The notes beneath the pieces are model-generated. The model saw nothing but the letters and a program-made list of their open reading frames with translations. It did not search any database and was not told the DNA's origin. Source: Rhizopus arrhizus (lineage: Eukaryota; Mucoromycota; Mucoromycetes; Mucorales; Rhizopodaceae). Taken from it: DNA of 64,000 bases. This document shows, piece by piece, positions 10,812 through 20,924 of this stretch; position 1 is the stretch's first letter; every line of letters starts with the position of its first letter. The stretch covers positions 1,758,501 to 1,822,500 of the forward strand of contig JAKZZE010000005.1 in the NCBI GenBank assembly GCA_024220505.1. The letters run 5' to 3'. Position numbers and translations under genes: made by a program.

Positions 10812-12121
10812 TTAAAGAGTACGAGTGACTTGCCAGACACGGATGATGTTATCAGTGTAGCCAGAGAAGAGGGTAGCACCATCAGCACTCCAGGCAACGG
10901 ACAAACATTCAGGATCAGGGTTCTTTCTCTTACCCAATTGAGCAAATTCAGGACGAAGTTCATCAACAATGGACTTGGTTTCGAGATCCCAGATCTTGAT
11001 ACCGTTGGCAGTGGCAGCACAGAGCCAGTAACGGTTGGGAGAGAAAGTGAGGGCGTTAACGGGAGAGTTAGCTTCAAGAGAGTAGAGGTGCTTGGCTTCG
11101 GCAAGATCCCAGAGCATGACAACACCGTCCTTACCAGCAGAGGCACAGAGAGAACCATCGGGAGAGATGGTAACAGTGTTGACGTTGCCGTTGTGACCAA
11201 TAAAGTTGGTACGAAGCTTCAACTTGGTAAGATCCCAAACCTTGACAATCTTGTCCCAACCACCAGAAACAATGACGGGGGTAGCAGGGTTAGGAGAGAA
11301 ACGAACACAAGAGACCCATTCAGAGTGACCGTCTTCGGTGATGTTGTACTTGCACTCACCAAGGGTGTTCCACAACTTGATGGACTTGTCACGAGAACCA
11401 GAAACGATTTGACGGTTGTCGGCAGAGAAAGAGACAGAGAGGACATCATTGGTGTGGCCAACGAAACGACGGGTGGTGGTACCGTTGTTCAAATCCCAAA
11501 GACGCAAGGTGTGATCCCAAGAAGCGGACAAAGCGAATTGACCATCAGAAGAGATGGCAAGGTCTTCAATGAAGTGAGAGTGACCAACAAGAGACTTGCG
11601 GGGTACACCATAGTTTACTTCATCTCTATTCCTTCTTGCTAAATAAACTTGTTTCATTCAATTTCATTCAACCTACCTGGTAAGGTTCCAGACAATGATG
11701 GTCTTATCACGAGAGGCAGACAAAACCATATCGGGTGCCTCAGAAGTAGTAGCAATAGCAGTAACTATTATAAAAACGCAATGTCACTATTTCCATTCAC
11801 ACTGAAAAAAAAAAGCAATCTATCAACTTACCCCAGTTACCGTGACCTATTCATCAACAAGAAAGGGAAAAACATTTAGTAAATAGAACAAGACTATTTG
11901 AACGATTACAAATAATACGAGAATGATTAAATGGTATAAAATGAAATTCAAAATTTCAATGGATGACTTTGGTACCCGTCTCATTCTATCTCCCACTTTT
12001 AAAAAATGTCTATATCCATCCATCCATTTTCTTTTACATCATTCATCCCGCACCTTTATAATCGTTCATTCATCATTTATTACACACCTTCGAGTGTTCC
12101 GCGGAGAGTGAGAGTATCCAT
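10812..12121 (-). CDS. cpc2: RACK1 (Cpc2/Asc1/Gib2) ribosomal WD40 scaffold protein
   Basis: Four exons, 12121-12088, 11846-11832 (15 nt), 11764-11677 and 11634-10812, give 319 aa, the usual RACK1 length. Seven WD repeats are visible, with GH...WD signatures such as [44 protein letters not shown] and a C-terminal [17 protein letters not shown]1 sits on the head of the 40S subunit, links translation to signalling and represses general amino-acid control in fungi. The coding region is notably richer in G/C-ending codons than its neighbours, as expected for a very highly expressed gene, and this leaves long open antisense frames. Intron 1 (241 nt) is long for this window; the equivalent yeast intron hosts snoRNA U24, but I find no D box here. 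Confidence 0.96.
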
Positions 12122-12297
12122 ATTGTCAATAAGAAAAGAGAAGGATTTACAACTACCTTTGTTCTTCGTGTACTTTGTACCATCTTTTTCCAATTTCGAG
12201 GCGGAGAATCAAAACATGAATTTTCTCAAGTTTTAATCAATAAGCCAATCAGATGATTTAAACACGCACTCGTCAAATAAAATTATGTAAATGTTTA

Positions 12298-13342
12298 TTA
12301 TATCTTTGATCCAACTAAAGCACCACCATCAACAGTAACGGTTGCTCCATTCGTGTATTGACCAGCTCTTGATGATAAATAGATACAAGTACCAGCAATG
12401 TCTTCGGGAGAGCCAATTCTTCCCACAGGAATGCCAGATACAATTTGGTCATGGAATTTCTCCAAAGTGGCCTTCATCATCTTTGATTGAAAGGCTCCTG
12501 GTGCAATCACATTAACACGAACGTTCTTTTGGCCAAGTCTTCCTGCCATATGGCGGGATAAATGATGAAGACCGCTTTTGGAAGCGGAATAAGCATACGT
12601 TTCTTGTGGAGGCGACTGATATTTGATTAGATCATCCGGATATTATATTCTTTTTGACTTACTCTTTCGCCGTCAATTGAACCAATATTGATGACTGAAC
12701 TAGTATTCAGTTGTGTAGTCTTAGCTGTCAAAAGGGGAAGGCAACTGTTGATAAAAAGTAAATAAAATGTATAAAATACGTTCATCTGTCTTACGCTTGA
12801 GTTAAAGTGAAAATACGTTTCAAGTTCAAATTGATGACTTTTTCAAAGGCTTCATCAGAAAAGCTTTCAAACGGTTCATTCCAATTGGCCCCAGCATTAT
12901 TTATCAAAACATCCAAATCTAAAAATTAAAATGAGTTTTCTGAATAAAACTTTACTTTCCACATCTTTACGGTCTTCGGCTTTTGATATCTCTCCTACCA
13001 AGCGTTTAATCTCTTCTTTACTTTGTAGATCGGCAGGGATAGCAATACACTGACCGGGTCCCTTTGATGATAATTCCTTTGCAACCTTATAGCAAACGTC
13101 AGCTGAACGGCTGGTAATATAAACCTTTGCACCAGCTGCAACAAAACCCTATTGTATTATTTTAATTTTTTCTAATAAAAGCTCAAATTATGCATAAATC
13201 TCACAGTTGCGATCATTTCACCAATACCTCTTGAACCTCCAGTAACTAATACAACCTTGTATTTTATTTATTTATTAAAGTCTTGATAAGAATATTTTTT
13301 TGCTACCTTGTCTTTCACAGAGAATAAGCTTGAGTAATCCAT
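12298..13342 (-). CDS. Short-chain dehydrogenase/reductase (classical SDR)
   Basis: Six exons (13342-13307, 13255-13205, 13148-12956, 12918-12795, 12744-12663, 12615-12298) give 267 aa. Classical SDR motifs are all present: TGGSRGIG cofactor loop near residue 20, DVLINNAGA, the catalytic Ser in VINIGSIDG, YSASK (Tyr and Lys), and the C-terminal PVGRIGSPEDIAG and VDGG blocks. The segment NVIAPGAFQSKM follows the active site. It most resembles 3-oxoacyl-ACP reductase/RhlG-like SDRs, probably NADP-linked; the substrate cannot be told. The ATG lies 139 bp from the stop of the upstream HP1 gene on the same strand. Confidence 0.9.
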
Positions 13343-13481
13343 TTTTAAAAATAAAAATAATAATAATAAAAAAAAAAACTATTTTGTCTTCTTTTTTTGA
13401 AATTGTAATCTTAATTCATAATAATCCAGCAACTAAAAACGGAATTAGAAAGAGTCAGCTTAATTCCCACAAAATAATTTT

Positions 13482-14470
13482 TTATACCAATTTAGGGTAT
13501 TTCTCTTTGATATAACGCGTGGGATAGATTGTTAGCATACCATCCTTCCTATTGTATATAATCATTATTAACGAATCAAATCAATTCATTCTCCATTTAC
13601 CATCTAATCAATCCCTCAAGTTCACCTGCGTTTCCTTTATGAACCTTTACAAGCTCCAAAACATCTTTGGACCAATCCCAATCTTCCCTATATCCAGGTT
13701 CAATAATCACATCTGATTCATCATATTCATCCGAATCCACTTCGTCTTTGGGTGAAATTTGTAGCAATCTTGAAGATGATCTCTTTAAATATTCTAGTCT
13801 CTTTTCTTCTTCCGATATTTCATTGTCTAACACTTCGCGTTCTTTACTCAATTCGAGTTTTTCGTTCAAGGCGGGTTGTTCATCTACAGCTAAATTAATG
13901 GCAGAATCATGCTCATCAATAGCAATTGTATCCATTTTACTCTGATAATCAATTTCTTCATCGTCATCATTTACAGTTGTTTCAATTTCTTTGCCAATAT
14001 CTTTTGTTATCGCTTGAGCCTTTTCCCAACTTGAAACAGCTACCCTTTTTTTCTTGTTGCTTATTTCAGGAACTGAAGCTTTTCTTGCTGTTTTTTTGCT
14101 TATAATTTCTTTCTTGGCAGGTAGATCTGCTTTTTTACTAAGAAGTCTATCGCGCTCTTCTATACCTCCGTGATGATCCCAGTATTTTTGTACAATTGAT
14201 TTAGCGTTGAAACTACACAGTGAATTCTTAGTTCATGTCTAAAAAATGTTTATTAAATGCATTACAATGCAGATGCTGGTTCCCAAGTGTTATGTTTAGT
14301 CGAATAACCTTTCCATTTGATAAAATACTCTATTTTCTTTTTCTGACAACAACAATTATAAAGAGTTAAAGCCATTGTAAGTAAATTTTTACTGTTTTCC
14401 CAATCACTCGATGCTCAACAATTCTCTCAACTTCATACTCTTCTGGTTCTGCTTTTCTTGGTCTTCCCAT
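13482..14470 (-). CDS. HP1/Swi6-type heterochromatin protein (chromo + chromo shadow)
   Basis: Four exons, 14470-14393, 14342-14266, 14212-13601 and 13548-13482, give 277 aa. The chromodomain (~10-60) reads EEYEVERIVEHRV...KIEYFIKWKGYS...NTWEP, with the Tyr/Trp cage positions kept. A basic and then acidic hinge contains ARKAS and DDDEEIDY stretches. The C-terminal end (~215-277, DWSKDVLELVKVHKG...RWKDGMLTIYPTRYIKEKYPKLV) looks like a chromo shadow domain; its last 22 residues come from a short terminal exon after an intron at 13600-13549. HP1 proteins bind H3K9-methylated nucleosomes and dimerise through the shadow domain. Without the last exon the shadow domain would be lost. A second chromodomain gene lies at 26.4-29.2 kb. 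Confidence 0.85.
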
Positions 14471-16298
14471 TCGACTGCAAAAATAATGTGAAACTAAAGA
14501 AACACGCAGATAAATCAAAAGTGTTGTAAAATTTATGAGAACCTCAAGTCACGTAGGATGATAGAGTTTAAGTCGCATTGAATACCCACCCGAATGAGTT
14601 TAAAACTTAAGTCAAGATCAACATGCAAAGTAGTAAAAAGTAAAAAGAGAAAAGATGCATTCATAAGAAGGATGTATAATTTTCTTTTATGTCTTTATAG
14701 TCTTTGTAAGCCTCAATTACGACAGCATTCGAAAAAATAGACACTCTTCATAAAATCAATTGTCAACTATGTACAAAAGAAAAGCATTCAATGTTTTACA
14801 GCAATATACTAACTTTTTGATATCCTAGAACGATTCATTCCTTTCTGACTTTTCACCGTCATCATATAAAATTAGCTGAAATAGTTAAATTAGCAACCTC
14901 TTACTATTCATATTTTGTTTTAATGTGCAAATCGAAAGACTTATTTCATAAAAGTATAATGTTTTATTTTTTATCATTTCCACCAAGGTCAGATCAAGAA
15001 ATGTATAGGTAATCAAGCTCATAGAAGATAGTGCAGGTAGTCGGCCATCGAAGATTATGAAGGTAAATAGTACTTTCAAAAATAAATAAGAAACCAGCAG
15101 TACTCGTTGAATGATATATTAGCTTCATGCGCCTTTATTTTAATAACACTATGATACACTGGCTTATCATTGTCTATTCCTTCAATCCGTTTACTCTTTT
15201 TATATCGAAACTCACATTAGTTCTTTTATATTGAATATAAGCTAATAGTGTTACTTTTTAAAACAATTCATAATAAATGTACTTGCATATCCAAACAGTT
15301 TTTTTTATAAAGCATCTTTTACCTTTCAAGTATACTGTCCAGGAAATGAATAAAAAAAGTTTTTTCATATAAGTGTTTTTTCAATTTTTTTTTTATTAGT
15401 CAACTGTTATGATAGAAGTAAGGTATATCCTGTAAGTAATGTTTCAGGAAAAGTCATAGCCATCTTCTATGACAAATATTAATAACGCTCAGTAATATAA
15501 AAACTAATTCTGTGATGAATTTATATTATAAACAACATTAATTATCTTTAGAATTACAAATTGTCACTTGGTCTATTATGTAAGGTAATTATTAAATAAA
15601 CAGAAGACTATGCTAGGAAACTATTTCATTTTAAATAGCCCTTGTTTTCTATCATTTTTTATTAATAAAATCATTTGCATAGAGAGATAAATAATAAAAA
15701 TTCTTTTTTCTTTTTAGTCAATTTTATATAAAATACCCTATCCAACAAACATGATACTTTCAATGACTTTGCTGAAGAAATATGGCGTGTATCCCACCCA
15801 TTTCTGTGCGTAGCCACTTCCGACGATTGAACAAAAAGTACCAATTTTAAAATATGGCGAATGCTTACAGCTTATATAAAAGCCGTTAGTGCATGATTAC
15901 TCCAGCTTTTTTTTCTTTTTTTTTTTTTTTTGGACAGGTTTGATGTGTAGGATAAAGGAATTCAATTGTATGCTGTCAATTATCTATAACTTCAAAATAT
16001 TCTGTGCCTGAAAAAAAAAAAAAAAAAAAAAAAAAAAAGAAGTATTGAAAAATCCCATGTAAAACTTTTACTGATTGGCAGTTAGGCTTTTTTATGAACC
16101 AACCCGAATTGTTTGAAGTGAATATTTAATGAAATGAATAGATATTAATATTATGCATGGGTCATCGTTGCTGTTACTTTAACAAAGCATTGTTGTACAT
16201 ATAAAGAGCTTCTCTTTTCACTGTGGAACTATAGGCTGAAGTTAGAAAAAGAACAGATGTAGATGAACACTATATACAAAGAGAAGGTGATTCATAAT
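14471..16298. other. 1.8-kb AT-rich intergenic region
   Basis: Flanked by the HP1 promoter side and the 3' end of the HIT-finger gene. Contains A28 (16011-16038). A minus-strand frame at 14885-15079 is short and lacks recognisable motifs. I see nothing else. Confidence 0.5.
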
Positions 16299-16900
16299 TT
16301 ATTTTCCTTCTTTTTGTAATCTTTCTAGTTTTTCTTTAAATGTGATTTCTACTAATTTTTGTGTAAAGTCATCAAATACAGAATCTTCTGATCGGAGAGC
16401 ATCTAATAATTTTTCTGGTGCAGGCGAACTATCCACTTTTTTCACGAATTCTCTAATTTGTGAGTATTCAAGGAACTCATGAATTGCATCAGACTGCAAT
16501 AGCTTTCGCAAATCTTCAGGAGCAAGTCGACTTGGCTCTTCATCGTCTGGATCTCCTACAGTCTTAATGTCTTTTCGAAACTGCGATGCATCTATGACAA
16601 GATTTTAGTTTTAAGAAAACAACTCGATGCTTTTATTATTATTATTATTATTACTTTGATCTTCTTGTTGGCTGGTGCCACATGATGATTCTACAATGAA
16701 TTAGGTACGTTTTAGTCTTTAACTAATAATGATCTCTAACCTTTATGCTTCTTGAAGCAAACTAATGAGCAGCTGTTAAAAGACAGTAAGCTTTATGTAC
16801 AACTATAGATTGTTTTGTTTTTATTCACTTACTATTGTAGTCTACATTTTGGACATTTATATTTTGATTCAGCATCATTACACACTTGGCAAGAAACCAT
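16299..16900 (-). CDS. HIT-type zinc finger protein (ZNHIT3/Hit1-like)
   Basis: Four exons, 16900-16833, 16772-16741, 16690-16655 and 16591-16299, give 142 aa. The zf-HIT domain fills the first ~40 residues: CQVC, KYKCPKCRLQYC, SLVCFKKHK and then ESSC, the treble-clef ligand order of this family. The C-terminal half (ASQFRKDIKTVGD... to LERLQKEGK) is helical and matches the layout of ZNHIT3/Hit1, which together with Rsa1/NUFIP stabilises assembling box C/D snoRNPs. Assignment rests on domain and length; other small HIT proteins are possible. Intron 3 carries an (AAT)n run. Confidence 0.8.
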
Positions 16901-16960
16901 GATAAAAAGTAATGGAGGAAAAATTCCGATAAAATTTATTTTGTATTTGTTTTTAAACAC

Positions 16961-17560
16961 TTATTCGCATTGATGAACGTGTTGAGTTGTAGTAATTTGA
17001 GAAATCACGAAATAAACGATATTACCGAGCGGTTTAGCGAATAGATTAATACCAGTCTTTTCTATGCCATCAAACCCATTTTTAAATGCTCCAAAACGTA
17101 AATATTCAGCAATTAATTTCGAAGCAAGCGATCCATAGCCTATGCACAACTGTCATTAATAAAAGAAACATATTAAAAGCCCAACTCGCCTTTGAATTGA
17201 TTATTAAGTTCCACGGCCAGCACTGAACCTAAAGTCATGACGCTTTCTACGTAATTTAATCTCGATAATTGATCTAAAATCAAGAGACTACATTGACCAA
17301 ATAGTCTTTCTCTTTCAAATTATCACAGAACGAAGTTCATTTTATGGTGGCTAAATGATTCAATGTTTTAATGGATTTCTTTGCTACAGAACAACCAATT
17401 GGATGTACAGTATAAGAATGACTGTGCAATAAATAATCAGGTTTGTTCTTTGATAAAAATACATTATAGACAGACTCCTTTGTTGTTGTTACTGCCAAAA
17501 GTATTAAGCCACATTTCAAAGTATTTGCACAAACATTAATATCCGGAATCTAAATCAAAA
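16961..17560 (-). pseudogene. BIO3: BIO3-like DAPA aminotransferase relic (C-terminal third only)
   Basis: On the minus strand an acceptor (TTTTGATTTAG) is followed by IPDINVCANTLKCG, then LLHSHSYTVHPIGCSVA, VMTLGSVLAVELN and finally FAKPLGNIVYF. These are C-terminal blocks of adenosylmethionine-8-amino-7-oxononanoate aminotransferase, the biotin enzyme that in many fungi is fused to dethiobiotin synthetase. It is broken: a TGA follows ATIK (near 17335), a TAG replaces an expected Trp (IWSM*SLDF), and frame changes are needed before VESVMTLG. The PLP-lysine position (family SKxLTGG) reads A-N-T-L-K-C-G, so the catalytic Lys also seems lost. No N-terminal domain lies upstream; at ~17.6 kb the sequence turns into a transposon-type ORF. 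Confidence 0.75.
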
Positions 17561-17597
17561 ACAAAAGTTAAGGTAAGCAAGGTGTTTAAATTAAACC

Positions 17598-18456
17598 TTA
17601 CCACTCTAGGTCTACGACGGTACCCCATGTCTCAAACTTGCTTCTTGTTTTTGGTTTCTTTTTGCTCTTGAGAACATGGTAATGGATTATTTTGCTATCC
17701 AACGTCATGTAGCAAGGAATAACGGTGGTACGTAGCGGGAAACAAGCAAATTTTTTCATCTGTTCAGCTTCAGACAATTCAGCAAGTCTGAAGAAGGCTT
17801 TGAAATGATTTTTTGGACTAGCCATAACGTCATAGTAAATTGAGTTCTTTTGAAAGGTGTAGTCCTCTGGGTAACTTGAGAGAAAACCATTTAGTTGCGT
17901 TCTTGATTGATCATCTAAAAGACCAACTTCAGGCATCTCTTTTTGTGATGGCAAGCTTCACCTGATAGCAAGGTCGATAAATCTTCTTTCGGGTAGCTTC
18001 TTTTATCGCTTTATTACTAGACTTGTTTGCTTGCATTTCTCCTCTGAGACTCTCTGCCTTTTTCTTTTTAAATAAATTGTTTATCAAACCACGCAGCCTG
18101 TTTCCAAAATAAGCTTTGATGTTATTATAGTAGGCCGTGTGGATCTTTGTATACTCGTACAGGGCTATTTGCTGAGCATATGGTAAGTTGGGGGGAGTAT
18201 AACCAGCGTCTTCAAAGTAAGCTTCTTTATATTTTGATATCAATCTCCTATAGTTTTTGGTCGTATCATTCAGTCTTGTGCTATTTTCACCCTTTGAGAG
18301 AACAAGACTCAGAAAAACTTCAACAAAGAAATCTTTTGTCACAAAGTTGTTCAACGCAAAATTTTCATTTGCTGCCAGCTCTTCTAAATATATGTGCTTT
18401 GTGAAGGCAAAGGTATGTGTAACTAGTAAGTTGGTAGTGTGAACCAAATCATACAA
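17598..18456 (-). mobile_element. Fragment of a Mucorales transposon-type protein (possible Fanzor/TnpB relative), frameshifted
   Basis: Two consecutive minus-strand frames (18456-17929 and 17954-17598) overlap and read as one protein after a single-base shift in the A-run near 17945. Recognisable blocks are LPYAQQIALYEYTKIHTAYY, YFGNRLRGLINNLFKKK, SSYPEDYTFQ and FPLRTTVIPCYMTLDSKI. From memory these resemble the N-terminal half of a repeated Mucorales protein family whose full members end in an RuvC-like core with a zinc ribbon, as in Fanzor (eukaryotic TnpB). No RuvC or zinc ribbon is present here: the ORF stops at VVDLEW, at the junction with the BIO3 relic. The family link is unverified; dead-fragment status is clear from truncation and frameshift. 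Confidence 0.5.
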
Positions 18457-18789
18457 TACCTGTAAATATGCTGGTTTCCAAATATTTTTTTACAGTCGTT
18501 TTAATTGTTATTAGCGTCTGAATGTGTCAAGTTCTTTATATGTTTTCATCAAACTTCAATGCTAAATATGTTAAGAACAAACTTGATGAGCATAAAATGT
18601 TGGACTGACATCTTGTAATGTCACTGAATGATGATGATATATTCACTGATCAAAATCTCCATTAAAGGTCCTTTGCTGAACCCAATAAAACTGTTTTAAC
18701 CATACCAATTCTTGCAAGGTTTATATTCCAAAAAGGCATGGTGTTATGAAAATATCATAGTATGATTTTAAAAGCATGTTCACATGGGT

Positions 18790-20003
18790 ATTTTATTATA
18801 ACAGTGGATGATTTGACTAGAGAAGCCATAAAGAACTTGATTGCAAGCATCAGCACTTTGACTCGATAAGTATTCATTCGACGATGTTTGAGCTTTCCTT
18901 TAACTATAGCCTAAAGCTGCTCAATTGGGTTGAGCTCTGGCGAACAAGGAGGTAAGTGCATTACTCTATAACCTCTACTCTCAATTTTTCTTATCATTGG
19001 ACGAAACTTATGAATAGTACTGTAATCCATTACAAGATAACTACCCATAAGACTTTCGTCCATGTCCATGATATCAAGAAGCCCACTTATAAATCTTATA
19101 AAGTGGGCAGTAGTAGTACCTTTTGCTAATGTCTTGTTGTTCTCGATGGCAGTACTCTTCTCCACATCAACGTACTCTATAGTAGGCTCTTCAATAATAA
19201 TGTCGCCTGCTCTTTACTCTTTGCCTCCTGCAAGCTTTCTTTTTTTTTTTTGTTTGGCTGTCTTCAATGCAGCCTCATCAGCAAAAACGCAGTTCTTAGT
19301 GTAACTCAGACCCGAGCCTTTCCACTTCATGAACCACTCATATCTCGTTTACAAGTTATTGTCAGAGTTTCTTGTCATAGGGTCAAAGGTTGGCTTCTTT
19401 ATTGAAATGAGCATGTTGTTTCTCAAGTGATGGTTCATTTGAGAATTTGAAATCTTCAAGCCCTCGAACTGCGATTTCAAAGAATCAATAATGTTATCAG
19501 CACGAAGTTGTGAGTCTTTTTCTACTATTTGTTGAATGTGCTGCTCATGCTCAGGAGTCAGTGAGTTGGTCGACCGGGATTTCTTTGCAACTTTTTGTAA
19601 GCTACCTTCCCAGTTTCTTGATAGTGTTTCCATCAGCGCATAGTAGTACGAGGATTAGTTCCAAGATCCTTTGTATGCAAAATCACTTTTCCTCTTTCCG
19701 TAGGACCCTCGATCATTCAATCAATAAGTATCTCTCTGGTTTGGTCGTTGTAGTCTTTGTAGAAGCTGCTTTCTTGACCATTTCTATAGCCTTTTTTGTT
19801 GAATCTTTTGTAATAGTTTCTTTCTCTGCTGGTATGAGACTCAAATAGGACTTTTGGCTAGTTATGGTTTCAAGTACTGCGCTTGGATCACTAATTTCGG
19901 TGAACACACCTTCCATCGGATCGAAGACTCTCTCTTCATCCTTATTGTAGGCATTACTGTGTTCGTTGTCATAAAGCAATGTATTTTTTGTCATTTTATT
20001 CAA
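18790..20003 (-). mobile_element. Degenerate Tc1/mariner-type transposase
   Basis: Fragments of one DDE transposase lie in order on the minus strand: an N-terminal part (20003-19713), a helix-turn-helix part (19633-19349, with LTPEHEQHIQQIVEKD and SQMNHHLRNNM), and a catalytic part (19165-18911, with VMDYSTIHKF for the second Asp and SPELNPIEQL for the Glu). The reading frame is broken between parts. The block after the first catalytic Asp (CVFADEAAL) is missing about 60 codons, and a TAG replaces the expected Trp after NPIEQL, beyond which AIVKGKLKHRR continues in frame. It is therefore inactive. Terminal inverted repeats were not located by eye. Confidence 0.78.
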
Positions 20004-20924
20004 TTGTTAGAGCGAAAGGAAAGAAATAAAGCTTTTACATCATAGCCGACAATAATCCCTCAGTAACGCCAATTTGATTCGATCCAAAAAGATAAAGTAA
20101 AATTTTAAGAGCGACAGCTATTTGCTAGCAAACTGCCAAAAACTTATCAGGCAGCGCTATTTATTATTAGGTAACCGCCATTTATTTTTCGGAAATTGCT
20201 ACTTATTTTTTCAGAATGGACAAAATTTACCAGCCATACTGTATAAGCATCATAGACTTGTCTTAATGGTGCGCCCTCTTTTAAGCTGCAAGTACCATCC
20301 AAAGGCTTTTAAACCTTTTCCATGTGGCCTATTTCGGATGGTATGCATGCATAGGAACGGCCATGAGAGAAGTGGACTGAGTGTGGCTTAAGCCAATGGC
20401 CTCGAGGTTGATACCACTGTGCTTGTTCATTATATATATTGGGAGAACAAACAACCATCGATGCCTAAGATCTCCACTGGACCCTTTCGTAAATCCACAT
20501 AAATGGTTTTTATCTTTTTCATTGTCCATTTTTTCAAATTCCGTCGGCTCCTGTCTTTTTTGACATGGAAAAGTTATATGGCGCTTTTATTTTATTATTT
20601 TAGCATCAAGATTTTACGTATATTAATAAGAGCATTGGATTAAGTCAGATACCATTTTAAACGATTCGCCTTTTTATATTTTTAGTTTTAACTCGAAAAA
20701 TTGCGACTGAGGTGGTTCTCTCTTAGAAAGAGTTTCAAACTCATTTATGATTTCGTTAAACTTTTTATATTGCAACCATAGCCTGACCAAAAAAAAAATC
20801 TAAAAAATAAGAAAGGATGATGATCAAAAAGAAATTGAAGGGAATAAAGGATTATTTGTAAGACTAGATATTTTGGGTATGATTTGAAAGATCACTTTGT
20901 ATATGAGATAAATAGAAAACTTTA
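20004..20924. other. Transposon flank and intergenic region
   Basis: Just beyond the transposase relic, 20115-20235 carries loosely repeated blocks (GCTATTT..., GCCATTTATTTTTCGG, GCTACTTATTTTTTC) that may be a decayed element end. The rest, up to the ceramidase stop, shows no supported gene. Confidence 0.4.

Noticed and set aside
10794..11642. 282-codon forward ORF overlapping RACK1
   Set aside because: Antisense shadow of RACK1 caused by codon bias; no protein character, while the minus strand encodes a full WD40 protein.
11847..12087. snoRNA (U24) inside RACK1 intron 1, as in yeast ASC1
   Set aside because: An ATGATGA C-box-like sequence is present but no CTGA D box occurs anywhere in the intron.
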